Of a DNA stretch of 64,000 bases, positions 36,317-45,572 are shown one piece after another. The notes under the pieces were generated by a model. The model was not told where the DNA came from. It searched no databases and saw only the letters and a program-made list of their open reading frames with translations. The DNA is from an uncultured Marvinbryantia sp. (GTDB taxonomy: Bacteria; Bacillota; Clostridia; Lachnospirales; Lachnospiraceae), in contig CAKRRF010000001.1 of the NCBI GenBank assembly GCA_934394985.1, positions 62,001 through 126,000 on the forward strand, read 5' to 3'. Both the position numbers and the translations under genes were made by a program. How positions within the stretch are numbered: position 1 is the first letter of the stretch; each line of letters begins with the position of its first letter.

Positions 36317-37399
36317 CTATGATTCCTCCCTGAACTTTTCCTGTCCCAGTTTAATCTCCATATATCGGGAATAAGCGGCAAATGCTGCCGGAACAGGATA
36401 TTTTTCTTCTGTTTTCTGTGGTTCTACAAACAGGAATTCCCCGGTTTCCTGTGTCTCTTCAATCAAAACCAAATATGCTGTCATATGCCATTCAACATGG
36501 CTGAAAATATGCTTTGCAGCTCCCAGGGTTCTGATACGGATAGGTGAAAATCCTTTTTCCTTCACCCAGGCAATTGCCTCATCCTGGTTCAGGTGTCCTT
36601 CTGTATTTGGAAGCTCATATAGCCCGGACAGTAATCCCTTTTTCGGTCTTTTCCGAATTGCAAGATGCTCTCCGTCACGTATAATCAATACTGTTTTTTC
36701 CTCTATTCTTCTCGGCTTCTTTGTTTTCTTTACCGGTATCTCGCCAATCGCATGCATCTTTTTTGCGAGACAGAATCTGCTTAACGGACAGACTTCACAA
36801 TGCGGTTCGCCATTTGGCACACATACCATGGCTCCCAGTTCCATCAGAGCCTGATTAAACGCTCCCGGGCGATCTGCCGGCATAATCCTCATGATCTCCT
36901 GCTCCATACTGCGTTTTACAGACTGCTTCAGGATATCTTCCCTGCTTAAAGTAATTCTGGAAATCACTCTCAGCACATTTCCATCCACTGCCGGTGCCAT
37001 CTTTCCATAAGCAATTGATGCAACCGCACCTGCCGTATAACTGCCAATTCCCTTTAGCTTCTGAAGCTCCTGATAATCATCCGGCAGCTCTCCACCATAT
37101 TCTTCCATCACTGTACATGCCGCAGTCTGCATATTACGCACCCGGTTGTAGTAACCCAGTCCTTCCCACAGCTTCAGCAGTTTCTCTTCGCTGCATTCTG
37201 CCAGGGTCTGTATATCCGGAAGTGCTTCCATAAATCTTTGGTAAAATGGTTTTACAGCTTCTACTCTTGTCTGCTGCAGCATAATCTCAGATACCCAGAC
37301 ACGATACGGTGTCGGTTCATCTCTCCATGGCAGTATCCTGGCATTCTGATCAAACCAGTCAAGCAGGGGACCTGCTATTTGTTCCAGATTTTCTTTCAT
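36317..37399 (-). CDS. mutY: A/G-specific adenine glycosylase
   Basis: Removes adenine mispaired with 8-oxoguanine. The 360-residue protein has EIMLQQTRVEAV, the helix-hairpin-helix LKGIGSYTAGAVASIAYG with its following PAVDGNVLRV (catalytic Asp), and the 4Fe-4S cysteine loop MVCVPNGEPHCEVCPLSRFC. The C-terminal part (from about 225) is the NUDIX-like MutT domain that recognises 8-oxoguanine. It lies between the L,D-transpeptidase and GT2 genes with almost no gaps. Confidence 0.95.
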   Translation of the reverse strand: MKENLEQIAGPLLDWFDQNARILPWRDEPTPYRVWVSEIMLQQTRVEAVKPFYQRFMEALPDIQTLAECSEEKLLKLWEGLGYYNRVRNMQTAACTVMEEYGGELPDDYQELQKLKGIGSYTAGAVASIAYGKMAPAVDGNVLRVISRITLSREDILKQSVKRSMEQEIMRIMPADRPGAFNQALMELGAMVCVPNGEPHCEVCPLSRFCLAKKMHAIGEIPVKKTKKPRRIEEKTVLIIRDGEHLAIRKRPKKGLLSGLYELPNTEGHLNQDEAIAWVKEKGFSPIRIRTLGAAKHIFSHVEWHMTAYLVLIEETQETGEFLFVEPQKTEEKYPVPAAFAAYSRYMEIKLGQEKFREES

Positions 37400-37414
37400 A
37401 TTTATCCTTTAACT

Positions 37415-38893
37415 CTAATAATAACAGATAATCGGTATTCCGTCATATACTCTTTCATAAATCTCTTTTGCGGCTGCCGGCGGCAGATTTATACAGCCAT
37501 GAGATCCATTTGTCTGATAAATGCTTCCGCCAAAGCTGCTTCTCCAGCTTGCATCATGCAGACCAATTCCTCCGTTAAACGGCATCCAGTAAGTAACTTT
37601 TGTTTCATACTCATTGTTTTCGCCCTTCAGAACAGATGGTGATTCTTTATAATACAGCGTATACGTACCTTCCGGCGTCTTTCGAGTCGGATCTGATGCA
37701 AGCCCGGATACACAGTCTGTAGACACCGCTTCCTGCCCATCTATATACAGCCATACATGCTGACTGCCCAGATCAATTTCCACATAGCTGTCACCAAGAT
37801 CACTGTTTGACCAGCTGACCGCCGTCTGTGCGAATTCCGCATAGGTATCTCCTGTATTTCCTGCCCAGATAGCATCTGTCAGATAATCAAGGGTCGCTTC
37901 CTGGTCCATCAGCCATCCATAAGAACCACCGGACACCGTCACTTCATTTCCTGCATGGGTTCGGAAAGTGCGCGGCTTATCTGCTGTATCATACTTTTCT
38001 GCCATCTCTGCCACAAAAGCTCTGACTGCATCCTGATCCAGCTCCACATTACCTGATTCATCATAGCTAAGCCACTGACGGACTCTTTCTTTGTCTACTT
38101 TCTCTGAATTTTCCCCAAACAGATAGGTCAGATCTGTACTGATACAGGTATTCAGCTTCTCTACGGTCTGTGCCATCGTTTCATCATCACGACGTTTTAC
38201 CGGAGCCTCATAACATCCTTTTTCTTCCAGCGAAACTTTTACATTTGCGAAATCCACCGCTTCCTGTATCACACCTGCTGTCTGCTCTTTTTTCAGCAGA
38301 TTTCCCTCTACTTCTGAAATTATCTGATATTTTCCTTCCAGATAATCAATATAAGCATCTGCGGGCTTTATCACCTGGTTTTCATCCAGACAGTTCAGCT
38401 GATCGATTGCCTGCTTTAGCAGTGCTTCATCATACTGGGCGCTGGTATCAAAGGTGTATGATATTTGATCTTTCAGATACAACGGCCATCTGTAAAGCTT
38501 CTGACTTTTCAGAAATGCCTGTACTTCTCCTTTTGATACATAATGATAATTGATCTGCTGCGCTGTGATCTCTTCTGTATTGCCACCCCGCTCATCTATT
38601 TCCAGCCTGTAGCGCGCAATCACATCTGCCACTTTTATCTCTACTTCTTCCGCTGTCAGCTGCGAAGCATCAAATCCGTTGATCGTTGTGTGCAGAAAAA
38701 AATGATCTTTAAAATAGACCATTCCATAAATATAGACTCCCGCCGCAGATAGCAATATTAAAATAAGCAGGGAAAGAAAGATACCTCGCACCACACGTCC
38801 CACAGATCCCTTCTTTTCCCTGTCTTCTCTGTAATCCCGCTCAGTTCCTCTGCGTCTCGTTTTTTCTCCGGAACGCTCCCCTTTTTTTCGCAT
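37415..38893 (-). CDS. L,D-transpeptidase (YkuD domain) with N-terminal membrane anchor
   Basis: Peptidoglycan crosslinking enzyme using a cysteine nucleophile. In 492 residues there is a cytoplasmic Lys/Arg-rich head (1-33), one membrane anchor (about 34-55), a long extracellular region with peptidoglycan-binding-like repeats (TINGFDASQLTAEEVEIKV and a second copy later), and the C-terminal YkuD domain (about 370-492) with IGLHDASW and the catalytic SHGCINLP, where Cys467 is the nucleophile. Such enzymes make 3-3 crosslinks resistant to many beta-lactams. It starts the operon with mutY and GT2. A TATAAT lies at 38935-38930 upstream. Confidence 0.92.
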   Translation of the reverse strand: MRKKGERSGEKTRRRGTERDYREDREKKGSVGRVVRGIFLSLLILILLSAAGVYIYGMVYFKDHFFLHTTINGFDASQLTAEEVEIKVADVIARYRLEIDERGGNTEEITAQQINYHYVSKGEVQAFLKSQKLYRWPLYLKDQISYTFDTSAQYDEALLKQAIDQLNCLDENQVIKPADAYIDYLEGKYQIISEVEGNLLKKEQTAGVIQEAVDFANVKVSLEEKGCYEAPVKRRDDETMAQTVEKLNTCISTDLTYLFGENSEKVDKERVRQWLSYDESGNVELDQDAVRAFVAEMAEKYDTADKPRTFRTHAGNEVTVSGGSYGWLMDQEATLDYLTDAIWAGNTGDTYAEFAQTAVSWSNSDLGDSYVEIDLGSQHVWLYIDGQEAVSTDCVSGLASDPTRKTPEGTYTLYYKESPSVLKGENNEYETKVTYWMPFNGGIGLHDASWRSSFGGSIYQTNGSHGCINLPPAAAKEIYERVYDGIPIICYY

Positions 38894-38994
38894 CGTCTTT
38901 TCATTCCCCCACTACTATAGTCCTGTAAAATTATAACACACTTTATATTTTGTGAAAAGGCTTTAAAATCTTAAAAATTCCTTTGGACATCTCC

Positions 38995-39765
38995 TTACAT
39001 CGTAATATAGGTCTGATATCCGTTTTCTCGCAAAAGAGCTTCCATACGTACCGCATTTTCCAGTTTCCAGAACGCACCTACCTGTACCACATAATAACCG
39101 TCCCGTTCCAGAATAAAAGCCGGAAAGCCTTCTTCCACAAGCCGTTCCTGTTGTTGCACCGCGTTTTTACGATCATGAAAAGCTCCTGTCTGCACTCTAT
39201 AATAAACATCTTCCTGTCCTTGTATCGTTTCATCTGATACCGGAAACTTTTTCAGGACAGCTTCTGCAATCGCATCAGCAATCTGATCGAATTCCTGATC
39301 AAAAAGTCGGTTATCTTCTTCGCTGTTTATAAATCCACTCTCCACCAATACTGCGGGCATCTTACTCCTTCTTAATATAACCAGTCCAGGACGAATCTTT
39401 ACCCCATTATTTCGAAATCCGATATTTTCCAGTCCATCATTGATTTCTTCTGCTATTTCTGCTTTTTCCCCGTTTTTGTCATACACCAGTGTTTCCACTC
39501 CCGTATATTGATTCGGATGTTCACTGGAATTACGATGAAGTGATATCAGGAAATCCGCACCAGACTCGTTCGCCGACACAGCCTTCTCATATGGTGTCTG
39601 ATAGACATCTTCTGTGCGAGTATAAAAAACATCCAGTCCACCATTCTTCAGTCTTTCCCCCACTGCCAGAGCCAGACGCAGATTGTCATCCTTTTCCTGA
39701 CGCCCCTGATAAACTGCTCCCGGATCTGTTCCGCCGTGTCCGGCATCAATTGCTATTTTAGCCAT
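38995..39765 (-). CDS. N-acetylmuramoyl-L-alanine amidase with two SPOR repeats
   Basis: Zinc amidase that cuts the peptide from muramic acid. In 256 residues, the amidase_3 catalytic domain (1-175) has IDAGHGGTDPGA with zinc His10, SLHRNS, and VLVESGFI with the catalytic Glu. Two SPOR-type repeats follow (YYRVQTGAFHDRKNAVQQ; YYVVQVGAFWKLENAVRM), which bind denuded glycan at division sites. There is no signal peptide. Its AGGAG ribosome site lies within the 3' arm of the upstream terminator, followed directly by T7 and ATG. Confidence 0.9.
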   Translation of the reverse strand: MAKIAIDAGHGGTDPGAVYQGRQEKDDNLRLALAVGERLKNGGLDVFYTRTEDVYQTPYEKAVSANESGADFLISLHRNSSEHPNQYTGVETLVYDKNGEKAEIAEEINDGLENIGFRNNGVKIRPGLVILRRSKMPAVLVESGFINSEEDNRLFDQEFDQIADAIAEAVLKKFPVSDETIQGQEDVYYRVQTGAFHDRKNAVQQQERLVEEGFPAFILERDGYYVVQVGAFWKLENAVRMEALLRENGYQTYITM

Positions 39766-39810
39766 AAAAAAACTCCTGCATTATGCTGTCTATATAGCAT
39801 ATGCAGAAGC
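39766..39810 (-). terminator. Terminator overlapping the amidase ribosome-binding site
   Basis: On the minus strand GCTTCTGCATATGCT pairs imperfectly with AGCATAATGCAGGAG (one bulge) around an 8-base loop, followed by seven T and then the amidase ATG. It ends the five-gene operon on its right. The AGGAG of the amidase gene is inside the stem. Confidence 0.75.
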
Positions 39811-39852
39811 ATTCCTTCTGGACGATATCTGAAAAATACCTTTATCCTGTCT

Positions 39853-40197
39853 CTATCTTTCCCTGCTGTGTTGTATTGCATTTACCGACACCGGTTTCAG
39901 CAGATAATCGTTAATAAACAGTTTCCAGCCATCCATAGCATATTCCTTCGTCTCTGAAATAAAATTGATTTTCACCAGTTCATTCTTTTTTCGCAGTTCT
40001 TTTGCCAGAGCAATTCCGGACATTTTTTTCAATATCACTTCGGTAAAGCAGACATCTATCTGTTTATTCCGGGCAAAATCCAACGCATCTTCTCCACAGG
40101 AAAAAGCAGATACACAATCCTCTGTATAAACCTCCTGCACCTTCTGCATCAGTTCTGTGCGTTCTTTGCGATCATTGATTACCAGAATAATTTCCAT
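39853..40197 (-). CDS. Stand-alone pseudo-receiver, phospho-acceptor Asp replaced by Glu
   Basis: A 114-residue receiver-fold protein without any output domain. It aligns with the receiver of the preceding response regulator: FTEVILKKMSGIALAKELR against FLDIKLRGMTGIELAKLIK, and DYLLKPVSVNAI against GYLLKPVKAEDI. The position of the phospho-Asp (Asp58 in the partner) is Glu53, and the acidic pair DD is ND (VINDR). It should therefore not be phosphorylated and may mimic the phosphorylated state. Its start overlaps the response regulator gene by 26 bases, so the two are translated together. A degenerate, duplicated receiver used as an interaction partner is the best inference. Confidence 0.8.
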   Translation of the reverse strand: MEIILVINDRKERTELMQKVQEVYTEDCVSAFSCGEDALDFARNKQIDVCFTEVILKKMSGIALAKELRKKNELVKINFISETKEYAMDGWKLFINDYLLKPVSVNAIQHSRER

Positions 40198-41017
40198 GTT
40201 TTTCAAATACTCCCTTTGAAAATTCTGCCCAGCTGTAATTTGCCATATACTCTCCATTATAAGAATTCACCGCCAGCGGATCACCTTTCATAAAATCATA
40301 GGCATCACACCTGATTTTGCTGACATCCAGAGCCAGATGATTCCATGTTTTCAGGTACAGATCACCGATTCCTTCTTTATTCAGGTCTGCTTTCAGGCTG
40401 TTCATAATAACATTTGTCTGACTTTTCAGATTTCTGTCATAATTTCTATCTTCAAAAAGAATTCCCGCCAGTTCTGAAGTAGTGACAGAGGCTCCTCTGC
40501 GATCAACCAGATATGCAAACAATTCTTTTGCTTTCGCACGTTCAAAATTCATCAATCTGCCGTCTACAAACACTTCAAAATTTCCAAATGTCTGAACTTT
40601 TACCTCTTTCTGACCGTTTTTTTCCTGCCCGATCTCCCTCTCTGCCCAGCTTTTATCCATATTCTGAAGAGTTTCGCGGATATCTTCCGCCTTAACTGGC
40701 TTCAGAAGATATCCCAGTGCATATACCTTATATGCATCAAAGGCATACTCACTGTATGCTGTGCAGAAAATAATTTTTGCTTTCGGAAAAGCATCCTTTA
40801 TCAGTTTTGCCAGTTCAATACCGGTCATTCCACGAAGCTTAATATCCAGAAATGCATAATCTACCGGTTTGTTTTCTTTTTGAGCATCTTCGAGAAACTT
40901 CATCACCTCACCGGTTTTCTGAAATCCGAAAATTTCCTCTTTCTGAAACACTTCTTTCAGTGCACGTATCAGTGCATTCAATTCCAGCTTTTCATCATCC
41001 ACTGCCAATATCTGCAT
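40172..41017 (-). CDS. Response regulator with SARP-like DNA-binding output
   Basis: A 281-residue two-component regulator. The receiver (1-120) has AVDDE, phospho-acceptor Asp58 in FLDIKL, and the LLKPV lysine. A winged-helix transcriptional regulator domain follows (about 135-230: VQTFGNFEVFVDGRLMNFERAK, then SLKADLNKEGIGDLYLKT) and a short bacterial-transcriptional-activation-like end (SYNGEYMANYSWAEF), the arrangement of SARP/AfsR-like regulators. The LytS-type histidine kinase gene lies 12 bases upstream and the pseudo-receiver gene overlaps downstream. Its target is unknown; autoregulation of the operon is possible. Confidence 0.9.
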   Translation of the reverse strand: MQILAVDDEKLELNALIRALKEVFQKEEIFGFQKTGEVMKFLEDAQKENKPVDYAFLDIKLRGMTGIELAKLIKDAFPKAKIIFCTAYSEYAFDAYKVYALGYLLKPVKAEDIRETLQNMDKSWAEREIGQEKNGQKEVKVQTFGNFEVFVDGRLMNFERAKAKELFAYLVDRRGASVTTSELAGILFEDRNYDRNLKSQTNVIMNSLKADLNKEGIGDLYLKTWNHLALDVSKIRCDAYDFMKGDPLAVNSYNGEYMANYSWAEFSKGVFEKHGNYSGNQ

Positions 41018-41029
41018 ACTGTTTCTCCG

Positions 41030-41749
41030 TTATCTTTCAGCCTTCAATGTAATCTCTACTACTGTCCCAGTCTCTTTCCGGCTACAAATCGTCATCGTAC
41101 CATTTACCATTTTCTCAATCCTGTGTTTTACATTCAACAGACCAATATGGGTCCGCCCGTCTTTCTGCACCGGCATATGCTCAATGGCATCTACATCAAA
41201 ACCGATCCCGTCGTCTCTGACCGTAATGACGATACTGTCCTTCTCTCGTTTTGTCTCGATCCAGACAGTTCCACCCTCTTCTTTATTGCCAACTCCATAC
41301 TTTACTGCATTTTCCACAATCGGCTGAATCGTCAGGGTAGGAAGAAAGAAATCGTCTTCCTGAATATCATATTCTACATGAAGATCTTCACCAAATCGAA
41401 TCTGTTCCAGATGAAGATAATGCTTCACATGTTCCAGTTCTCTGGAAAAAGGAACCGGCACTTTGCTTTTCAATGAATCCATATTGCTGCGCAAAAAGGC
41501 AGAAAACTCTTCCAGTGCTCTCTGCGCATTTTCCGGATCTTCCATACATAATTCTCTGATTGCCGACAGCGAATTATAAAGAAAATGGGGCTGGATCTGG
41601 CTCAGCATAACAGACATATCTGTCTCATTCAGACATTCCTCAAGTTCCCTTTTTCTTTTTTTCAATATCGCTATCTGCCACCCCTGCCATAAACAGAAAC
41701 AGATCAAAACACTTACCGTGATGATAAAAACAGGTTCCTCAATATTCAT
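41030..41749 (-). CDS. LytS-type sensor histidine kinase, minimal sensor
   Basis: A 239-residue kinase with one N-terminal membrane segment (about 6-24) and almost no extracellular sensor. It has the His_kinase domain with phospho-acceptor His55 in SQIQPHFLYNSL, and an HATPase domain (about 130-239) with PIVENAVKYGV and VRDDGIGFD. With so little outside the membrane it likely senses within the membrane or through a partner; the ATPase encoded 20 bases upstream is an obvious candidate. It pairs with the response regulator 12 bases downstream. Confidence 0.9.
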   Translation of the reverse strand: MNIEEPVFIITVSVLICFCLWQGWQIAILKKRKRELEECLNETDMSVMLSQIQPHFLYNSLSAIRELCMEDPENAQRALEEFSAFLRSNMDSLKSKVPVPFSRELEHVKHYLHLEQIRFGEDLHVEYDIQEDDFFLPTLTIQPIVENAVKYGVGNKEEGGTVWIETKREKDSIVITVRDDGIGFDVDAIEHMPVQKDGRTHIGLLNVKHRIEKMVNGTMTICSRKETGTVVEITLKAER

Positions 41750-41769
41750 TCTTATTTCGTCCCCCTGAA

Positions 41770-44103
41770 TTACACCTTTTTCACTTTTCCGTCAATCCAT
41801 TCAAAAATATGTGTCAACCCCTGATTCAGTACACATACCATACAAATCATCGGAATCAAAAACAAACTCTGCCAGCAGCGCGGATCGCATACTCCAAGAA
41901 AGCCAGGTGCCACAATGATTCCTGCGGCAAAAACCACCGTCAGGCTCACACACAGGAATTTGTGATACCGTGTCATTGGCATACACACGCGATATACCAC
42001 AATCAGGCTTACCGCTCCTCCAAGCACCAGATGATACAGAGATGATAATAGTCCTTCATTCATCCAGAAAGGAGACAGCATTTCTGTCAGAACCAATGTT
42101 CCCACCATGGTCAACGCTGCCGGTAATGCCACCCTCATGACATGACGCAGAAACCCTTTTGAAATACTGCTTTGATTTTGTTCCAGAGTCAGCAGAAAAC
42201 TTGGTACACCTATTGCCATTCCACTAATCCAGGATAACTGAATCGGAATAAACGGATATTCCTTCTGCCAGAAAATAAATATCAGACACAACAATACAGA
42301 ATAAATGGTCTTGGTCAGATACAGGGAACTGACCTTTTCAATATTACTGATAATCGTTCTGCCTTCTCCTACAATGTTGGTCATACTGGCAAAATTAGAA
42401 TCCAGCAAGACAATATGCGCCACCTGTTTTGCCGCATCACTTCCTGCAGCCATAGCGATTCCGCAGTCCGCATCCTTCAACGCCAGTACGTCATTAACGC
42501 CATCCCCAACCATTCCGGCCACTCTTCCGTTGGCCTGGCAGGCTTTGATGATGTTCTGCTTTTGCTCCGGTCTGACACGCCCAAATACTGCATACTGTTC
42601 TACTACTTCCCGAAGTTCTTCAAAATCTTCTGGAAGATTTCTGGCATCCATATATTTGTCTGCCCCTTCCAGTCCAGCTTTTCCGGCAATCTGTGAAACC
42701 GTCACCGGATTATCTCCGGAAAGAACTTTAATTTCCACTTTCTGTTCTCTGAAGTACGCGAAGGTATCCTTTGCTTCCGGACGAATCTGATCTTCAATCA
42801 CAATCAAACCAAGCGGCTTTACGCCTTCAGCTTTCATTTCTTCTGCATTTACTTCTGCTGATGCAAGGAGCAATACACGCATACCTTCAGAAGAATACCG
42901 GTTTACCTGCTCCATAAGCTGCATATCTTCCGGAGCCAGAAATTCTGGTGCGCCCAGTGCATAACCGCCATGTTCTTCAAAAGAAGCCGCCCGGTACTTG
43001 CGGTCAGACGAAAATGGAATCTTTTCTACTGCTTTCCAGTTATTTGTTTTTTTAAACTTCTTTCGCAGTGCATCCTGTGTATTGTTTACGTCTTCAAAAA
43101 TCCAGGTCAGTTCACTCATGACGGTATGCAGTTCTTCTGCCGAAATTTCTTCTTTTACAGGAACCACTTCCACCACGTCCAGCTTGCCTGTCGTAATCGT
43201 TCCGGTCTTATCCAGACACAGTACATTTACTCTTGCCAGAGCTTCAATCGCCTCCATCTCCTGAACAAGCGCTTTTTTTCTGGCCAGCCGTCCTACACCA
43301 AGAACAAAAGATACACTGGTAAGAAGCACAAGTCCTTCCGGAATCATACCGATCACACCAGCCACCGTATTAACGATGGCATCAGAAGTTGTCTCAGCAA
43401 TCCCCCGCTGTGACAGATAGAGCAAAATTCCTACCGGAATCAACAAAACTCCATCTATTTTAATAATTTTTTTAATAATCTCCTGCATCTGGGAAGATGC
43501 ACGCTTTTTAATCCTGGCTTTCTTAGCCAACGTCGAAGCATAATTATTTTCACCTACATGAAATACCTTTGCCACTCCGCTTCCTGATACCAGATAGCTT
43601 CCTGACATCAGTTCTTCTCCGACCCTCTTTTTGACCGGTCTGGATTCCCCTGTCAGCATAGATTCATTTACTTCTATTCCTGTTGCATCCAACAGACGGC
43701 AATCTGCACATACCTGTTCACCGCTTTCCACAAGAATCACATCATCGATCACGACATCGCTGACATCTATTTCTCTGGTCACTCCCTCACGAATCACTCT
43801 GGTTTTGGCAACTGTCATAACCGAGATCTGATCAATCAGTTTTTTTACTTTCAGCTCCTGTATAATACCAATAGCCGTATTGATCAGAATAACCCCCATA
43901 AATGTCATATTCTTAAACTGTCCGGTCAGGGCTACTAATACTGCAAGAAAAAGGTTCAGGAAATTAAAGTAAGTAAGAGAATGCTCTTTTACGATATCTG
44001 TCACCGACTTTGACGCACTGGTATTCGTATAGTTCGTCTGTTCCATCCTGATCCGGTCTTCTACTTCTGCAGCTGATAATCCGTGAAACTGCTTTTCTTC
44101 CAT
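41770..44103 (-). CDS. P-type cation ATPase of the CtpE/CaxP-like group
   Basis: A 777-residue P-type ATPase. TGES lies at 151-154, the membrane motif MIPEGLVLLTS at 253-263, the phosphorylation motif DKTGT with Asp298, KVLSGDNP, and MVGDGVNDVLALKDAD. There are about 10 membrane segments and no N-terminal heavy-metal-binding domain. The MIPEGLVLLTS version of the PEGL motif resembles Mycobacterium CtpE and pneumococcal CaxP/Exp7, which move calcium; the ion here is inference. It is encoded between the PurF-like gene and the histidine kinase, all tightly spaced. Confidence 0.88.
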   Translation of the reverse strand: MEEKQFHGLSAAEVEDRIRMEQTNYTNTSASKSVTDIVKEHSLTYFNFLNLFLAVLVALTGQFKNMTFMGVILINTAIGIIQELKVKKLIDQISVMTVAKTRVIREGVTREIDVSDVVIDDVILVESGEQVCADCRLLDATGIEVNESMLTGESRPVKKRVGEELMSGSYLVSGSGVAKVFHVGENNYASTLAKKARIKKRASSQMQEIIKKIIKIDGVLLIPVGILLYLSQRGIAETTSDAIVNTVAGVIGMIPEGLVLLTSVSFVLGVGRLARKKALVQEMEAIEALARVNVLCLDKTGTITTGKLDVVEVVPVKEEISAEELHTVMSELTWIFEDVNNTQDALRKKFKKTNNWKAVEKIPFSSDRKYRAASFEEHGGYALGAPEFLAPEDMQLMEQVNRYSSEGMRVLLLASAEVNAEEMKAEGVKPLGLIVIEDQIRPEAKDTFAYFREQKVEIKVLSGDNPVTVSQIAGKAGLEGADKYMDARNLPEDFEELREVVEQYAVFGRVRPEQKQNIIKACQANGRVAGMVGDGVNDVLALKDADCGIAMAAGSDAAKQVAHIVLLDSNFASMTNIVGEGRTIISNIEKVSSLYLTKTIYSVLLCLIFIFWQKEYPFIPIQLSWISGMAIGVPSFLLTLEQNQSSISKGFLRHVMRVALPAALTMVGTLVLTEMLSPFWMNEGLLSSLYHLVLGGAVSLIVVYRVCMPMTRYHKFLCVSLTVVFAAGIIVAPGFLGVCDPRCWQSLFLIPMICMVCVLNQGLTHIFEWIDGKVKKV

Positions 44104-44115
44104 GATATCTCCTGT

Positions 44116-45519
44116 CTACTCTTTTCCATTCCAGCAATAAGTACACAGGCTGTCCGGATCAATACCTACCGACTGTATCATGTCATCCAGTCTGTGATAT
44201 CTCAGAGATGAAAAATTCATCTCCCTTCCTATAGCCTCTACCATTGCATGATATTGTTCTGTATCCGGATTGGTATATTTCTGAAGAATTTCCTCACTCT
44301 GACACCCTTCCAGTCTCTGAATGATCCGTCTGGTTATCAGATCCATATCTGAAGTTGAACGGGAGAAATTCAGGAACTTGCATCCATAAATTAACGGTGG
44401 GCATGCCGGTCTGATATGCACTTCCCGTGCTCCGCTGCGATAAAGAAATTCCGTTGTTTCACGAAGCTGAGTTCCTCTTACAATAGAATCATCAATGAGA
44501 AGCAGTCTTCTTCCTTTTATCAGATCATGCACCGGAATCAGTTTCATTTTTGCAATCTGATTTCTCTGACTCTGAATCGTTGGCATAAAGGATCTCGGCC
44601 AGGTCGGTGTATATTTAATAAATGGTCTGGAAAATGGTATTCCTGACTCATTGGCATAACCAACCGCATGTGCTGTCCCCGAATCCGGCACACCTGCCAC
44701 GGTATCAGCTGTCACATTATCTCTGCGGGCCAGCAATTTTCCACAGTTATACCGCATCTCTTCTACACTGATTCCCTCATAAGAAGAAGAAGGATATCCA
44801 TAGTATACCCATAAAAAGGTACAGATTCTCATCTTTTCGCCTGGTTTTACCAATGTAATAACCGCTTCAGGCGTCATCACCACAATCTCCCCAGGTCCAA
44901 GCTCACGATATTCTTCATATCCCAAATTCAGATAAGCAAAACTTTCAAATGAAGCACAGTATGCATCATCTCTTTTGCCCAACGCTACAGGAGTACGTCC
45001 CATCTTGTCTCTGGCAAGATAAATTCCTTTGGGAGTCAGAATCTGGAGCGTCAACGAACCATCCACCTTTTCCTGTGCATACTGAATCCCTTCTACTATA
45101 CTTTCTTTCTGATTGATCAGAGTCGCTACGAGTTCTGTTGCATTAATCTCTCCGGTTGTCATCTCCATAAAATGAGTGTGACCGGAATGAAACAGTTCTT
45201 CTTCCAGTTGCTCCATATTATTAATCTTGCCTACTGTTGAAATCACATATGTGCCATGATGAGAACGAATCAAAAGCGGCTGCGGCTCATAATCAGAGAT
45301 ACAGCCAATCCCCATATAGCCTTTCATGTCATTAGCCTCTTTTTCAAATTTGGTTCGGAACGGTGAATTCTCAATATTATGGATTGCCCTGTCAAATCCA
45401 TTCTTTCCGTACACTGCCATACCGCCTCTTCTGGTTCCCAGATGAGAATGATAATCTGTTCCAAAAAACAAATCAAATACACAATCCTGTTTTGATGCTA
45501 CCGCAAAAAATCCGCCCAT
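44116..45519 (-). CDS. PurF-like protein lacking the catalytic cysteine
   Basis: A 467-residue paralog of amidophosphoribosyltransferase. In true PurF the residue after the start Met is the Cys nucleophile of the glutaminase; here the N-terminus is MGGFFAVASK, with Gly in its place, and the glutamine-site region (VGKINN) is altered too. The phosphoribosyltransferase half is kept, with the PRPP loop LLIDDSIVRGT (340-350) and RPACPPLIYGC. Glutamine-dependent PurF activity is therefore unlikely; it may sense PRPP or nucleotides, or use ammonia. It is not in a purine operon: it heads a five-gene operon with a P-type ATPase and a two-component system. Confidence 0.82.
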   Translation of the reverse strand: MGGFFAVASKQDCVFDLFFGTDYHSHLGTRRGGMAVYGKNGFDRAIHNIENSPFRTKFEKEANDMKGYMGIGCISDYEPQPLLIRSHHGTYVISTVGKINNMEQLEEELFHSGHTHFMEMTTGEINATELVATLINQKESIVEGIQYAQEKVDGSLTLQILTPKGIYLARDKMGRTPVALGKRDDAYCASFESFAYLNLGYEEYRELGPGEIVVMTPEAVITLVKPGEKMRICTFLWVYYGYPSSSYEGISVEEMRYNCGKLLARRDNVTADTVAGVPDSGTAHAVGYANESGIPFSRPFIKYTPTWPRSFMPTIQSQRNQIAKMKLIPVHDLIKGRRLLLIDDSIVRGTQLRETTEFLYRSGAREVHIRPACPPLIYGCKFLNFSRSTSDMDLITRRIIQRLEGCQSEEILQKYTNPDTEQYHAMVEAIGREMNFSSLRYHRLDDMIQSVGIDPDSLCTYCWNGKE

Positions 45520-45572
45520 ATTTCCTCCTTACGTCAAACAATTATTCTGATAAATTTTTCCACATCATTTAC

